From assembly GCF_934424005.1 (NCBI RefSeq), contig NZ_CAKRXI010000046.1, positions 1 through 19,188 on the forward strand: DNA of 19,188 nt, given 5' to 3'. The translations under genes and the position numbers were made by a program. Below the pieces are notes generated by a model that was not told the origin of the DNA, ran no database searches, and saw only the letters and a program-made list of their open reading frames with translations. This stretch comes from an uncultured Blautia sp. GTDB taxonomy: Bacteria > Bacillota > Clostridia > Lachnospirales > Lachnospiraceae. Of the stretch, positions 1 through 6,598 are shown piece after piece; the first letter of the stretch is position 1, and every line of letters starts with the position of its first letter.

Positions 1-261
1 TCGTGTCTTACATTCAACCTGTATAAATTTTTCAAAGTTCATTAATTTCTGCTTGACTTTTTATTTGCAGACTATTTATAAAATCTATTGAAAAATACCA
101 GTACAAATAGTACTATAAAACAAAGCATATTTTCTATAAGTCTAGGGCATTTATGCCATCTGTTTTTCTAAATTCACTTCAGAAATCCATGCTTTTAAAT
201 TCAATTAAAAAGAAAAGCAGGGGTTCTTAGTGTAATAGTTAATTGAACTTTACGTTTTTGA
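1..261. other. AT-rich non-coding leader region
   Basis: No convincing reading frame is present on either strand. The stretch is very AT-rich and holds a possible promoter (separate entry), a short inverted repeat AGTAC-N5-GTACT at 100-114, and complementary GCTTTT / AAAAGC arms around 190-218. It lies upstream of a broken Rpn-type gene and may be its 5' region or the downstream region of a gene left of the window. Confidence 0.6.
53..82 (+). promoter_or_regulatory. Possible sigma-A promoter
   Basis: TTGACT at 53-58 and TATAAA at 77-82 are separated by 18 bases. Both hexamers are one mismatch from consensus, but in such AT-rich DNA a chance match is possible. It would drive the Rpn fragment through a leader of about 200 bases. 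Confidence 0.4.
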
Positions 262-280
262 CTCCTGCAACAACAGGAGG
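262..280 (+). promoter_or_regulatory. Hairpin covering a ribosome binding site
   Basis: CTCCTG (262-267) and CAGGAG (274-279) form a perfect 6-bp stem with a CAACAA loop. The 3' arm is the AGGAGG ribosome site of the ATG at 289. The stem would therefore hide the ribosome site when folded. The pairing is read directly; a regulatory role is inference. Confidence 0.5.
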
Positions 281-307
281 TGTTGCTTATGGCAAAAAAC
301 AAAAGAA

Positions 308-610
308 ATGAACCTGGATGCTGCCGTAGAACGAGCAGTTGACGAATGTATTCAGGAAGGAATCCTGGAAGATTTTCTCCGGGCCAATAGAGCGGAGGTG
401 CTGAAGGTGAGTATATTTGAGTATGATAAAGAGGAAGAAGAAAAGAAACTACGAAAGGCAGAATTTGAATTTGGAAGAGAGGAGGGAAGAAAAGAAGGAA
501 GAAAAGAGGTATTAAAGAATATGATGAATACAGGAAAATATTCGTTAGAGGAAATTGCAGAAATATTTCATATTTCGATAGAAGAAGTGGAAGAAATAAA
601 GAAGTTATAA
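308..610 (+). pseudogene. C-terminal fragment of an Rpn-family (PD-(D/E)XK) nuclease/transposase
   Basis: The 100-residue frame opens with MNLDAAVERAVDECI and continues with EDFLRANRAEV and SIFEYD, which resembles the segment following the nuclease domain in Lachnospiraceae Rpn/PD-(D/E)XK family putative transposases. After this come a charged EEGRKEGRKE stretch and a C-terminal helical segment with an LEEIAEIFHISIEEV helix-turn-helix-like pattern. The catalytic N-terminal domain, normally about 200 residues, is absent. The frame has no good ribosome site of its own; the strong AGGAGG upstream serves an ATG at 289 (MAKNKRNEP...) that runs out of frame to a stop at 340-342. An A6 tract at 294-299 lies between the two frames. 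It is most simply an internally deleted gene. Alternatively it is a free C-terminal form like the short intragenic RpnS products known from Enterobacteria. Confidence 0.65.
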
Positions 611-697
611 TCCAAGTTCGTTATATTTAATATAGAAGAGATGAATTTTACATTCTGCAGGTGTACTCCTATAATAGGGCACAAAGGAGGCTTTATT

Positions 698-1489
698 ATG
701 AGCACAATATTTCCAAGAGAAGAAAAAGCAGAGCAGATCTTTGATGAGATCCTCAGGAATCCCCGTGCCTGTGAGCGTCTGAAAGATACATTTTTTGCAG
801 CTGTTCCGTCAGCAGAAGAAAGTGAGGGTGCGGGAACAGACATCCCGGGTACGGTCTTTGCGGCGGCTTTATTTAATGCTTATGAAAACAAAGATCTTTC
901 TGCATTTATGATGGCAGTCTGTAACAACAGTGTGTTTGACCTTCTCCGGAACTCTTTCCTGATTCCGATTCGTTTTAACGATAAAGGTGTGGAAAATCCG
1001 ATATTTCTAACTGATGAAAACGGAAATCTTCTGAATGAATCAAAAAATCATATCTATGAAAAGAAGTATAAGATGTTCCATAAACTCTTTGAAGAGCAGG
1101 ATGAGATTCCAGACTATCGAATGTATATGGCAGACGGATTCCGTGAAAGTCATGCATATAATGAAAACGGTGATATTGAGACAATACGAAACGCAGAACA
1201 TACAGGAATCCTTTTACTCTTTGAGTTCCCGGAAACTGTAGATCTTGAGATCAATGAGGAAAAGGTTTATTCCATTGTCTGGGAGTATCTGATGAAACTG
1301 CAGGAGCGGCTGCCACGTGCGCTGATGTATTATGGCAGGCGTGATGAGCAGGGCGTTGAAAAACATACCAGTAAACTGGGCATTTTCCTTCCATTCTGCC
1401 ATTTTGAAAGAGAAATGGAAAAGAATATCGAACTTGCAAATGGCATTGGACTGGGATGCAGGGAAGCGATCATATCATGCAACAGATAA
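698..1489 (+). CDS. Uncharacterised 263-aa protein upstream of a ThrE-type exporter
   Basis: I do not recognise a family. The product is soluble-looking, with no signal peptide or membrane helix and mixed charged content (N-terminal MSTIFPREEKAEQ, a central acidic stretch DEIPDYRMYMADGF, and a C-terminal region ending GLGCREAIISCNR). The start at 698 is chosen because AAAGGAGG at 683-690 is ideally spaced before it. An in-frame ATG at 641 would add 19 residues that run through that ribosome site. The last 13 bases overlap the start of the exporter gene, so the two are very probably co-transcribed and translationally coupled. That suggests a linked role, but nothing in the sequence shows what it is. 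Confidence 0.75.
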   Translation: MSTIFPREEKAEQIFDEILRNPRACERLKDTFFAAVPSAEESEGAGTDIPGTVFAAALFNAYENKDLSAFMMAVCNNSVFDLLRNSFLIPIRFNDKGVENPIFLTDENGNLLNESKNHIYEKKYKMFHKLFEEQDEIPDYRMYMADGFRESHAYNENGDIETIRNAEHTGILLLFEFPETVDLEINEEKVYSIVWEYLMKLQERLPRALMYYGRRDEQGVEKHTSKLGIFLPFCHFEREMEKNIELANGIGLGCREAIISCNR

Positions 1490-2805
1490 CAAGAAAAAAT
1501 CACATGGACATTGCCTGGCATGAATATACAGATGAAAATGGTGCAGACATTCCGGTTACGCAGGCGAGTCTGACCGAAAAAGCATCGATTATCGGTCGTG
1601 TCGGAATTATGTTTTTGTCCTGTGGAACAGGAGCATGGCGAGTCAGAAGTTCGATGAATACGCTGGCTGAGATTATGGGAATCACCTGTACAGCGGATAT
1701 TGGGCTGATGTCGATCGAGTACACCTGTTTTGATGGTGAGGATGGATTTACCCAGTCTCTCTGTCTCACCAACACAGGAGTAAATACTTCGAAGTTAAAT
1801 CGCCTGGAACATTTTATCCGGGAGTTTGAAATTGATGGAAAAGACATGTCAGGTGAAGAACTGCATACGCTGCTGGATGATATTGAACGAATTCATGGAC
1901 TTTACTCCCCAATTGCACTTGGATTCGCTGCGGCGCTTGCATGCTGTGGATTTACTTTTTTGCTTGGCGGTGGTTTTATTGAAATGTTCTGTGCTTTTGT
2001 AGGTGCCGGATTTGGCAATTTTCTCCGATGCAAACTGACAAAACATCATTTTACCCTGTCTTTGTGCATTGTATCGTCGGTTTCTCTGGCCTGCCTTGTT
2101 TATGCAGGATTTCTGAAGATTGGCGAAATGCTGTTTGGCATTTCCGTGCAGCATGAGGCTGGTTATATATGTGCCATGCTGTTTATCATTCCGGGATTTC
2201 CGTTTATTACCAGCGGGATTGACCTTGCCAAGCTGGATATGAGATCAGGTACAGAGCGTTTGATGTATGCGCTGATCGTCGTTCTGGTGGCAACAATGGC
2301 TGCCTGGCTCATGGCATTGCTTCTTCACCTGCAGCCGGTAGACTTTATCAAGATGTCAATGCCGGCAGGAATGTGGATAGTACTTCGCCTGATAGCAAGT
2401 TTCTGTGGGGTATTTGGTTTTTCTGTTATGTTTAACAGTCCGGTAAAGCTGGCAGCAACGGCAGCGATGATCGGGGCTGTCGCAAATACACTCAGACTGG
2501 AACTTGTGGACCTGTCAGCTATTCCGCCGGCTGCAGCAGCGTTCATCGGTGCATTAACCGCTGGAATCCTTGCATCCCTGATTAAAAACAAAGTAGGATA
2601 CCCGAGAATCTCCCTGACGGTACCTTCTATTGTAATCATGGTTCCTGGACTATATCTTTACAGAGGATTTTATAATCTTGGAATTATGTCACTTTCTGTT
2701 GCTGCTTCCTGGTTTGCAGCGGCAATCCTGATCATAGCAGCCCTTCCCCTGGGCTTGATCTTTGCAAGGATACTGACCGATAAAACATTCCGTTATTGTA
2801 CGTAA
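1477..2805 (+). CDS. Threonine/serine exporter (ThrE/YjjP-YjjB type) membrane protein
   Basis: This 442-aa protein carries both halves of the ThrE fold in one chain: an N-terminal ThrE_1 (DUF1212) domain from about residue 35 to 265 and a C-terminal ThrE_2 domain from about 285 to 435. The hallmark N-terminal segment with SCGTGAWRVRSSM (48-60) corresponds to the GAETYRVED-like motif of the family. About ten hydrophobic segments follow from residue 143 on, including a GFPFITSGIDLAKLD loop. Family members export threonine or serine, or in YjjPB succinate, using the proton gradient; the substrate here is unknown. ATG at 1477 is preferred over 1456 because GCAGGGAAG lies upstream at a usable distance. 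The upstream gene overlaps it by 13 bases. Confidence 0.85.
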   Translation: MQQITRKNHMDIAWHEYTDENGADIPVTQASLTEKASIIGRVGIMFLSCGTGAWRVRSSMNTLAEIMGITCTADIGLMSIEYTCFDGEDGFTQSLCLTNTGVNTSKLNRLEHFIREFEIDGKDMSGEELHTLLDDIERIHGLYSPIALGFAAALACCGFTFLLGGGFIEMFCAFVGAGFGNFLRCKLTKHHFTLSLCIVSSVSLACLVYAGFLKIGEMLFGISVQHEAGYICAMLFIIPGFPFITSGIDLAKLDMRSGTERLMYALIVVLVATMAAWLMALLLHLQPVDFIKMSMPAGMWIVLRLIASFCGVFGFSVMFNSPVKLAATAAMIGAVANTLRLELVDLSAIPPAAAAFIGALTAGILASLIKNKVGYPRISLTVPSIVIMVPGLYLYRGFYNLGIMSLSVAASWFAAAILIIAALPLGLIFARILTDKTFRYCT

Positions 2806-2809
2806 AATA

Positions 2810-2833
2810 AGGACATCCTGCACAGAATGTCCT
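2810..2833 (+). terminator. Weak hairpin after the exporter gene
   Basis: AGGACAT (2810-2816) and ATGTCCT (2827-2833) form a 7-bp stem with a 10-base loop directly after the exporter stop codon. No U-tract follows on the plus strand, so it may be a transcript-end stabiliser or a poor terminator. Confidence 0.35.
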
Positions 2834-2834
2834 A

Positions 2835-2863
2835 TAGACGGACTGGTCGAAAAAAGGTATACT
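2835..2863 (+). promoter_or_regulatory. Possible promoter of the DUF308 gene
   Basis: TATACT (2858-2863) lies 17 bases after TAGACG (2835-2840), a 4-of-6 match to the -35 consensus. The position, 40 bases before the start codon, is suitable. Confidence 0.4.
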
Positions 2864-2903
2864 GTTTCTATGAAATCCATTGGGACGAAAGGAGCAGATA
2901 CCA

Positions 2904-3935
2904 ATGTGGGAAAAAATCAATAACTTTTTAAAAGGGCAGATTGTAACATCAATCATATACATAGCCCTTGGTGCCTGTCTGGTATTTATGCCGGTCAGTA
3001 CTGTAAATGTGATCTGTAAGTTTGTATTTGGAATTTTACTGATTCTTGTAGGCCTGTATCATATCCTGATCTATGTGGCGGAAAAACTGAATTCCACAAT
3101 ATTTGATCTGTTTTCCGGTGGCGTTCTGATGGTGCTTGGAATCTTTTTATTTATGAATCCACAGATCGTGGTCAAGCTTCTCCCAATTTTGCTTGGCACA
3201 TTTATTCTTGTGGACAGTATCTGGACACTGAAAGGAAGCCTGAAGCTTAAGAAACGAGGAGCCGGTTCCTGGAAATTCCTTCTTATGGGAAGCGTTATCT
3301 TTATCGGGCTTGGTATTTCACTGGTAGTCAACCCATTTACAATGGTGAAATACACGGTAATCTTTGCCGGATGGATATTCCTCTGCAATGGCGTGATCGA
3401 TCTGATCTATCTGATTCTTCTGAGAAAAGGCCTGAAAGAAATCAAACAGGATGTGGAAGCAGTGGATGCAGATGGTGAGAGTGTTTCTGGTGGAAATAGC
3501 AGTGAGACAGATGAGCTGAATACAGAAGCCTCTGTACAGCCGGAAGAACTGATTGCACCGGAACCGGAATATGCACCATGGAGTTCCCGTAAGAAAGAAA
3601 AATCTACAGAAACGGATATTCCTGGATTTGCTGAAGAAGAAAAGGAAGATAATGCCGCTTCTGGCCAGGAAGATTTCGGCACAGAAGAAGCTGACAGAGA
3701 AGTTTCTGAAATGGAAAAATCCTTGGATGATGTACAGGCAAACGAAGATGATACGTCAGTGGATGGGGTGACAGATACAATAACCGGACAGGATAATGAT
3801 ACTCCACCGGTCGGCAGAGGTGCATATGTTGCATCCGAGCCAACCATCACAGATGATGATCTCTCCGACACCAAAGATGAAAGCCTTCTTGGAATGTTCT
3901 CCCGCAAGCACAAACATAATAAAAAAGAAAATTGA
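2904..3935 (+). CDS. DUF308/HdeD-like membrane protein with acidic C-terminal tail
   Basis: The 343-aa product begins MWEKINNFLKGQ and has six hydrophobic segments in roughly residues 12-175, arranged in repeating pairs typical of DUF308 (HdeD-like) proteins: IIYIALGACLVFMP, FGILLILVGLYHIL, GGVLMVLGIFLFM and so on. After a short basic linker (LLRKGLKEIKQD) the remaining 155 or so residues are hydrophilic, rich in Glu, Asp, Ser and Thr, and probably disordered. The tail ends in a basic patch, SRKHKHNKKEN. The start at 2904 follows AAAGGAG at 2888-2894; an in-frame ATG at 2880 lies before that site and is rejected. HdeD is tied to acid resistance in E. coli, but most DUF308 proteins have no known role and none can be assigned here. 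Confidence 0.8.
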   Translation: MWEKINNFLKGQIVTSIIYIALGACLVFMPVSTVNVICKFVFGILLILVGLYHILIYVAEKLNSTIFDLFSGGVLMVLGIFLFMNPQIVVKLLPILLGTFILVDSIWTLKGSLKLKKRGAGSWKFLLMGSVIFIGLGISLVVNPFTMVKYTVIFAGWIFLCNGVIDLIYLILLRKGLKEIKQDVEAVDADGESVSGGNSSETDELNTEASVQPEELIAPEPEYAPWSSRKKEKSTETDIPGFAEEEKEDNAASGQEDFGTEEADREVSEMEKSLDDVQANEDDTSVDGVTDTITGQDNDTPPVGRGAYVASEPTITDDDLSDTKDESLLGMFSRKHKHNKKEN

Positions 3936-3936
3936 C

Positions 3937-4026
3937 AAAATCAAGTCATTTTGATGGGCGATGACCCGGCAATATGTAATACACACCAGAGTCATCTAAA
4001 AATTCCCTGAAAAATGACTTGATTTT
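3937..4026. repeat. Long perfect inverted repeat enclosing a 58-base structured spacer
   Basis: Arm one, AAAATCAAGTCATTTT (3937-3952), is the exact reverse complement of arm two, AAAATGACTTGATTTT (4011-4026). The enclosed 58 bases carry a second nested pairing, GATGAC (3960-3965) with GTCATC (3991-3996). The right arm runs into a T6 tract (4023-4028), so on the plus strand it can act as the terminator of the DUF308 gene. The A-rich left flank would give a U-rich tail for transcripts on the other strand. The large, internally structured loop is unusual for a simple terminator; a dispersed repeat or small non-autonomous element is the alternative. Confidence 0.6.
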
Positions 4027-4115
4027 TTATATCTATGTATATTCGGCACAACCTTCTTATTTGAATATCCAAGTCCATTTTTACCACCTTCCGTCTTGAA
4101 CAATCCTTCCCATCT

Positions 4116-4160
4116 CACCCAGCCAGGGGTGTGCAGAGGGGACTGACAAGTCCCTTCTGC
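4116..4160 (+). other. Two tandem GC-rich hairpins of unknown role
   Basis: CACCC (4116-4120) pairs with GGGTG (4127-4131). Directly after it, GCAGAGGGGACT (4133-4144) pairs with AGTCCCTTCTGC (4149-4160) over 12 bp with one G-U pair and a GACA loop. The GC-rich block stands out from the AT-rich surroundings. No clear U-tract follows on either strand. It could be part of an mRNA leader, a processed terminator or a piece of the repeat to its left. Confidence 0.45.
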
Positions 4161-4171
4161 GGTTTCTATGC

Positions 4172-4233
4172 TTCCCAAAGAAAATCTTTCCTCATTTCAT
4201 AAATGAAAACATTTATATTTTCCCAAAGAAAAT
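4172..4233. repeat. 14-bp direct repeat TTCCCAAAGAAAAT
   Basis: The identical 14-mer occurs at 4172-4185 and 4220-4233, start points 48 bases apart, upstream of the binding-protein promoter. The spacing is between four and five helical turns. The second copy forms the centre and right arm of the hairpin at 4212-4238. Possible paired binding sites for a regulator. Confidence 0.5.
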
Positions 4234-4238
4234 ATAAA
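4195..4238. promoter_or_regulatory. Overlapping palindromes upstream of the importer promoter
   Basis: Three inverted repeats are packed together: TTTCAT-N2-ATGAAA (4195-4208), ATAAATG-N4-CATTTAT (4199-4216), and TTTATATTTTC-N5-GAAAATATAAA (4212-4238), the last a perfect 11-bp arm. They share bases, so only some can form at once. They look like a multi-site operator region rather than a terminator. No regulator can be assigned by sequence alone. Confidence 0.5.
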
Positions 4239-4254
4239 AAAAAGAACACATTTC

Positions 4255-4297
4255 TTGATTTTTTATCATGGTATAAAAAATCAACAAAAACTATAAT
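4255..4297 (+). promoter_or_regulatory. Importer promoter with a 12-bp-arm palindrome over the -35 region
   Basis: A perfect -10 box TATAAT lies at 4292-4297, but the position for -35 (4269-4274, TGGTAT) is poor, suggesting activator dependence. Exactly there sits a perfect palindrome TTGATTTTTTAT-N6-ATAAAAAATCAA (4255-4284), centred about 35 bases upstream of the expected transcription start near 4304. Either an activator touching the polymerase or a repressor would fit. The neighbouring YesN-type regulator is a natural candidate, although AraC-type proteins usually bind direct rather than inverted repeats. Confidence 0.6.
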
Positions 4298-4350
4298 AAA
4301 GACAGCTTAAGAAAGAACAAATCTTACAAGTAAAGGAGAGGACAATCACT

Positions 4351-5625
4351 ATGAAAATGAAAAAAGTTACAGCAATGAGCATGGCAGTTTTAATGGCAGC
4401 TACAATGATCCCTGCAGTACCGGTTATGGCAGACGGAGGCGGAAAGGTTTATTACCTCAACTTCAAACCAGAGCAGGATGAAGCATGGCAGAATCTTGCA
4501 AAAGCATACACAGAAGAAACCGGAACAGAAGTAACAGTTGTTACAGCAGCATCCGGACAGTATGAGACAACTCTTCAGTCTGAAATGGCAAAGAGCGATG
4601 CACCTACACTGTTCCAGGTAAATGGACCGGTTGGTCTTAAAAACTGGAAAGATTACTGCTACGATCTGAAAGATGCAGATATCACAAAAGAACTTACATC
4701 TGATGCGTATGAACTGAAAGATAGAGATGCTGTAGCTGGTATCGCATATGTAATTGAATCTTACGGACTTATCACAAACAAAACTTTACTTGAAAAAGCA
4801 GGATATACTCTGGATGATATCAAGAGCTTTGATGACCTCAAGAAAGTTGCAGATGATATTCAGGCACGTAAAGATGAACTTGGCGTAAAAGGTGCTTTCA
4901 CCTCAGCTGGTATGGACGGATCCTCTGACTGGAGATTCAAAACACATCTTGCAAACCTTCCAATCTACTATGAATACAAAGCAGATGGAATCGATGATAC
5001 AGAAGCAATCAAAGGAACATACCTTGATCAGTACAAGAATGTATTTGATCTGTACATTACAGACTCTACATGTGATGGAAGTGAACTTTCAGCTAAAACA
5101 GCGGATGACTCCAGAAATGAATTTGTAAACGGTGATGCAGTATTCTATCAGAATGGTTCCTGGGAATATGCAGAACTCGCCAAGACATACAGCGATGATG
5201 AACTTGCTATGATCCCGATCTACTTCGGAGTTGACGATGAGAACGAAGGTCTTGCAACTGGTACAGAAAACTACTGGTGTGTAAACAAAAATGCATCTGA
5301 TGAAGATGTTCAGGCAACTCTGGATTTCATGAACTGGTGTGTAACATCTGAAGCAGGAACAAAATCCATGTCCGAAGATATGGGATTCACAATTCCTTTC
5401 AAAACAGCAGTTGCTCCTACAAACGTATTTGTAAAACAGGATGCTGAGTACACAGAAGCAGGTCTTACACCTGTATCATGGAACTTCACAACAATGCCAT
5501 CTGAAGAGTGGAAGAATGGTCTTGGTACTGCTCTTACAGCATATGCAGCAGGCACAGGTGACTGGGATGCAGTAGTAAGCGCATTTGTTGATGGATGGGC
5601 TACAGAAAAAGCTCTTTCTGAATAA
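4351..5625 (+). CDS. Carbohydrate ABC transporter substrate-binding protein
   Basis: This 424-aa protein is an extracellular family-1 (MalE/MsmE-like) solute-binding protein: VYYLNFKPEQDEAWQNL at the mature N-terminus, TLFQVNGPVGL, the GIAYVIESYGLITNK hinge segment, SAGMDGSSDWRFK, and AVFYQNGSWEYAE, with PSEEWKNGLGTALTAY near the end. It captures a sugar or oligosaccharide for the two permeases encoded next. The export signal covers residues 1-27 (MKMKK, hydrophobic core, PVMA|DG), fitting signal peptidase I. There is no lipobox cysteine, unusual for a Gram-positive binding protein. The start follows AAAGGAGAGG at normal spacing. Codon use is strongly biased (AAA, GCA, ACA), consistent with high expression. 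The exact sugar cannot be read from sequence. Confidence 0.9.
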   Translation: MKMKKVTAMSMAVLMAATMIPAVPVMADGGGKVYYLNFKPEQDEAWQNLAKAYTEETGTEVTVVTAASGQYETTLQSEMAKSDAPTLFQVNGPVGLKNWKDYCYDLKDADITKELTSDAYELKDRDAVAGIAYVIESYGLITNKTLLEKAGYTLDDIKSFDDLKKVADDIQARKDELGVKGAFTSAGMDGSSDWRFKTHLANLPIYYEYKADGIDDTEAIKGTYLDQYKNVFDLYITDSTCDGSELSAKTADDSRNEFVNGDAVFYQNGSWEYAELAKTYSDDELAMIPIYFGVDDENEGLATGTENYWCVNKNASDEDVQATLDFMNWCVTSEAGTKSMSEDMGFTIPFKTAVAPTNVFVKQDAEYTEAGLTPVSWNFTTMPSEEWKNGLGTALTAYAAGTGDWDAVVSAFVDGWATEKALSE

Positions 5626-5649
5626 TCAGAATAGAAAATAACATGTTGT

Positions 5650-5687
5650 TTATGGGAGGAGGCAGAGGTTCTTGCCTCCTTCCATAA
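5650..5687 (+). promoter_or_regulatory. Strong intercistronic hairpin between binding protein and permease genes
   Basis: TTATGGGAGGAGGCA (5650-5664) pairs with TGCCTCCTTCCATAA (5673-5687): 15 bp with one G-U pair and an 8-base loop. No U-tract follows. Such hairpins after binding-protein genes commonly protect the upstream mRNA or partly stop transcription, giving more binding protein than permease. A second, smaller palindrome AGGAACTTAAGTTTCT (core AACTTAAGTT) lies at 5700-5715. Confidence 0.7.
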
Positions 5688-5743
5688 GTTAAAAGACAGA
5701 GGAACTTAAGTTTCTGTTAACAGTAGGGAAGAGGAGAAAAATC

Positions 5744-6598
5744 ATGGTAGGAAGAACGATCAAAAAGTGGTGGCCGGTTTTTGTATTGCCAACCTTTGCG
5801 GCATTTGTAATCGGTTTCCTTTGGCCTTTTATCTGGGGCATCTATCTTTCATTCTGCAAATTTACAACAGTGCAGGATGTAACATTTGTTGGATTTTCAA
5901 ATTATTCTAAGATTTTACTTGATAGTACATTCAGTCATTCTTTCTGGCTGACAGTTGTATTTGCATTCGTATCCAGTATTCTGATCAATGTACTTGCATT
6001 TTTTATCGCACTGGCACTGACAAAAGGATACAGAGGAACAAATGCATTCCGTACCGTATTCTTTATGCCTAACCTGATCGGAGGTATTGTACTTGGTTAT
6101 ATCTGGCAGACACTTCTGAATGGTCTGCTTTCCAAGTGGGGACAGCCGTTGCTTTCACTTTCTGCAAAAAATGGTTTTATCGGTATGCTGATTCTGCTGA
6201 TGTGGCAGCAGATTGGATATATGATGATCATTTACATTGCAGGTCTGAACAATGTATCACCTGACCTGATCGAGGCAGCTCAGATCGATGGTGCAACAAG
6301 CAGACAGATTCTGTTTAAGATTAAAATTCCGATGATTATGCCATCTGTAACAATCTGTACATTCCTGACTCTGACTAATGGTTTCAAGATGTTCGACCAG
6401 AACCTCTCACTGACCGGTGGCGATCCTGGAAAACAGTCACAGTTACTGGCACTGAATATTTACGATACATTCTATGCAAGAAGTGGACCTCAGTGGAAAG
6501 GTATCGGCCAGGCAAAAGCCGTTGTATTCTTTGTTCTTGTCGTTGTGATCGCACTGATCCAGCTTCGTGCAACATCATCTAAGGAGGTGCAGCAGTAA
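5744..6598 (+). CDS. Carbohydrate ABC transporter permease, MalF/MsmF type
   Basis: The 284-aa protein has six predicted membrane helices (about 11-32, 68-92, 104-124, 145-166, 199-213 and 256-274). The permease EAA loop, EAAQIDGATS with a downstream KIPMIMP, is at residues 177-200; it docks the transporter ATPase on the cytoplasmic side. Size and topology fit the MalF/UgpA-like (CUT1) family that moves oligosaccharides or other large sugars. The start has an AGAGGAG ribosome site nine bases upstream. Its stop codon overlaps the next start by one base (TAATG), so the two permeases are translationally coupled and surely form a heterodimer. Confidence 0.93.
   Translation: MVGRTIKKWWPVFVLPTFAAFVIGFLWPFIWGIYLSFCKFTTVQDVTFVGFSNYSKILLDSTFSHSFWLTVVFAFVSSILINVLAFFIALALTKGYRGTNAFRTVFFMPNLIGGIVLGYIWQTLLNGLLSKWGQPLLSLSAKNGFIGMLILLMWQQIGYMMIIYIAGLNNVSPDLIEAAQIDGATSRQILFKIKIPMIMPSVTICTFLTLTNGFKMFDQNLSLTGGDPGKQSQLLALNIYDTFYARSGPQWKGIGQAKAVVFFVLVVVIALIQLRATSSKEVQQ

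Noticed and set aside
641..697. Upstream start for the unknown 263-aa protein
   Set aside because: The extension passes through the AAAGGAGG ribosome site of the ATG at 698.
3996..4178. 60-codon open frame on the minus strand across the repeat-rich intergenic region
   Set aside because: It runs through both hairpins and one arm of the long inverted repeat, has no ribosome site and no recognisable domain; structure of the nucleic acid explains the sequence better.
4199..4216. CcpA cre site upstream of the importer
   Set aside because: The palindrome ATAAATG-N4-CATTTAT lacks the central CG and the TG...CA spacing of cre sites.
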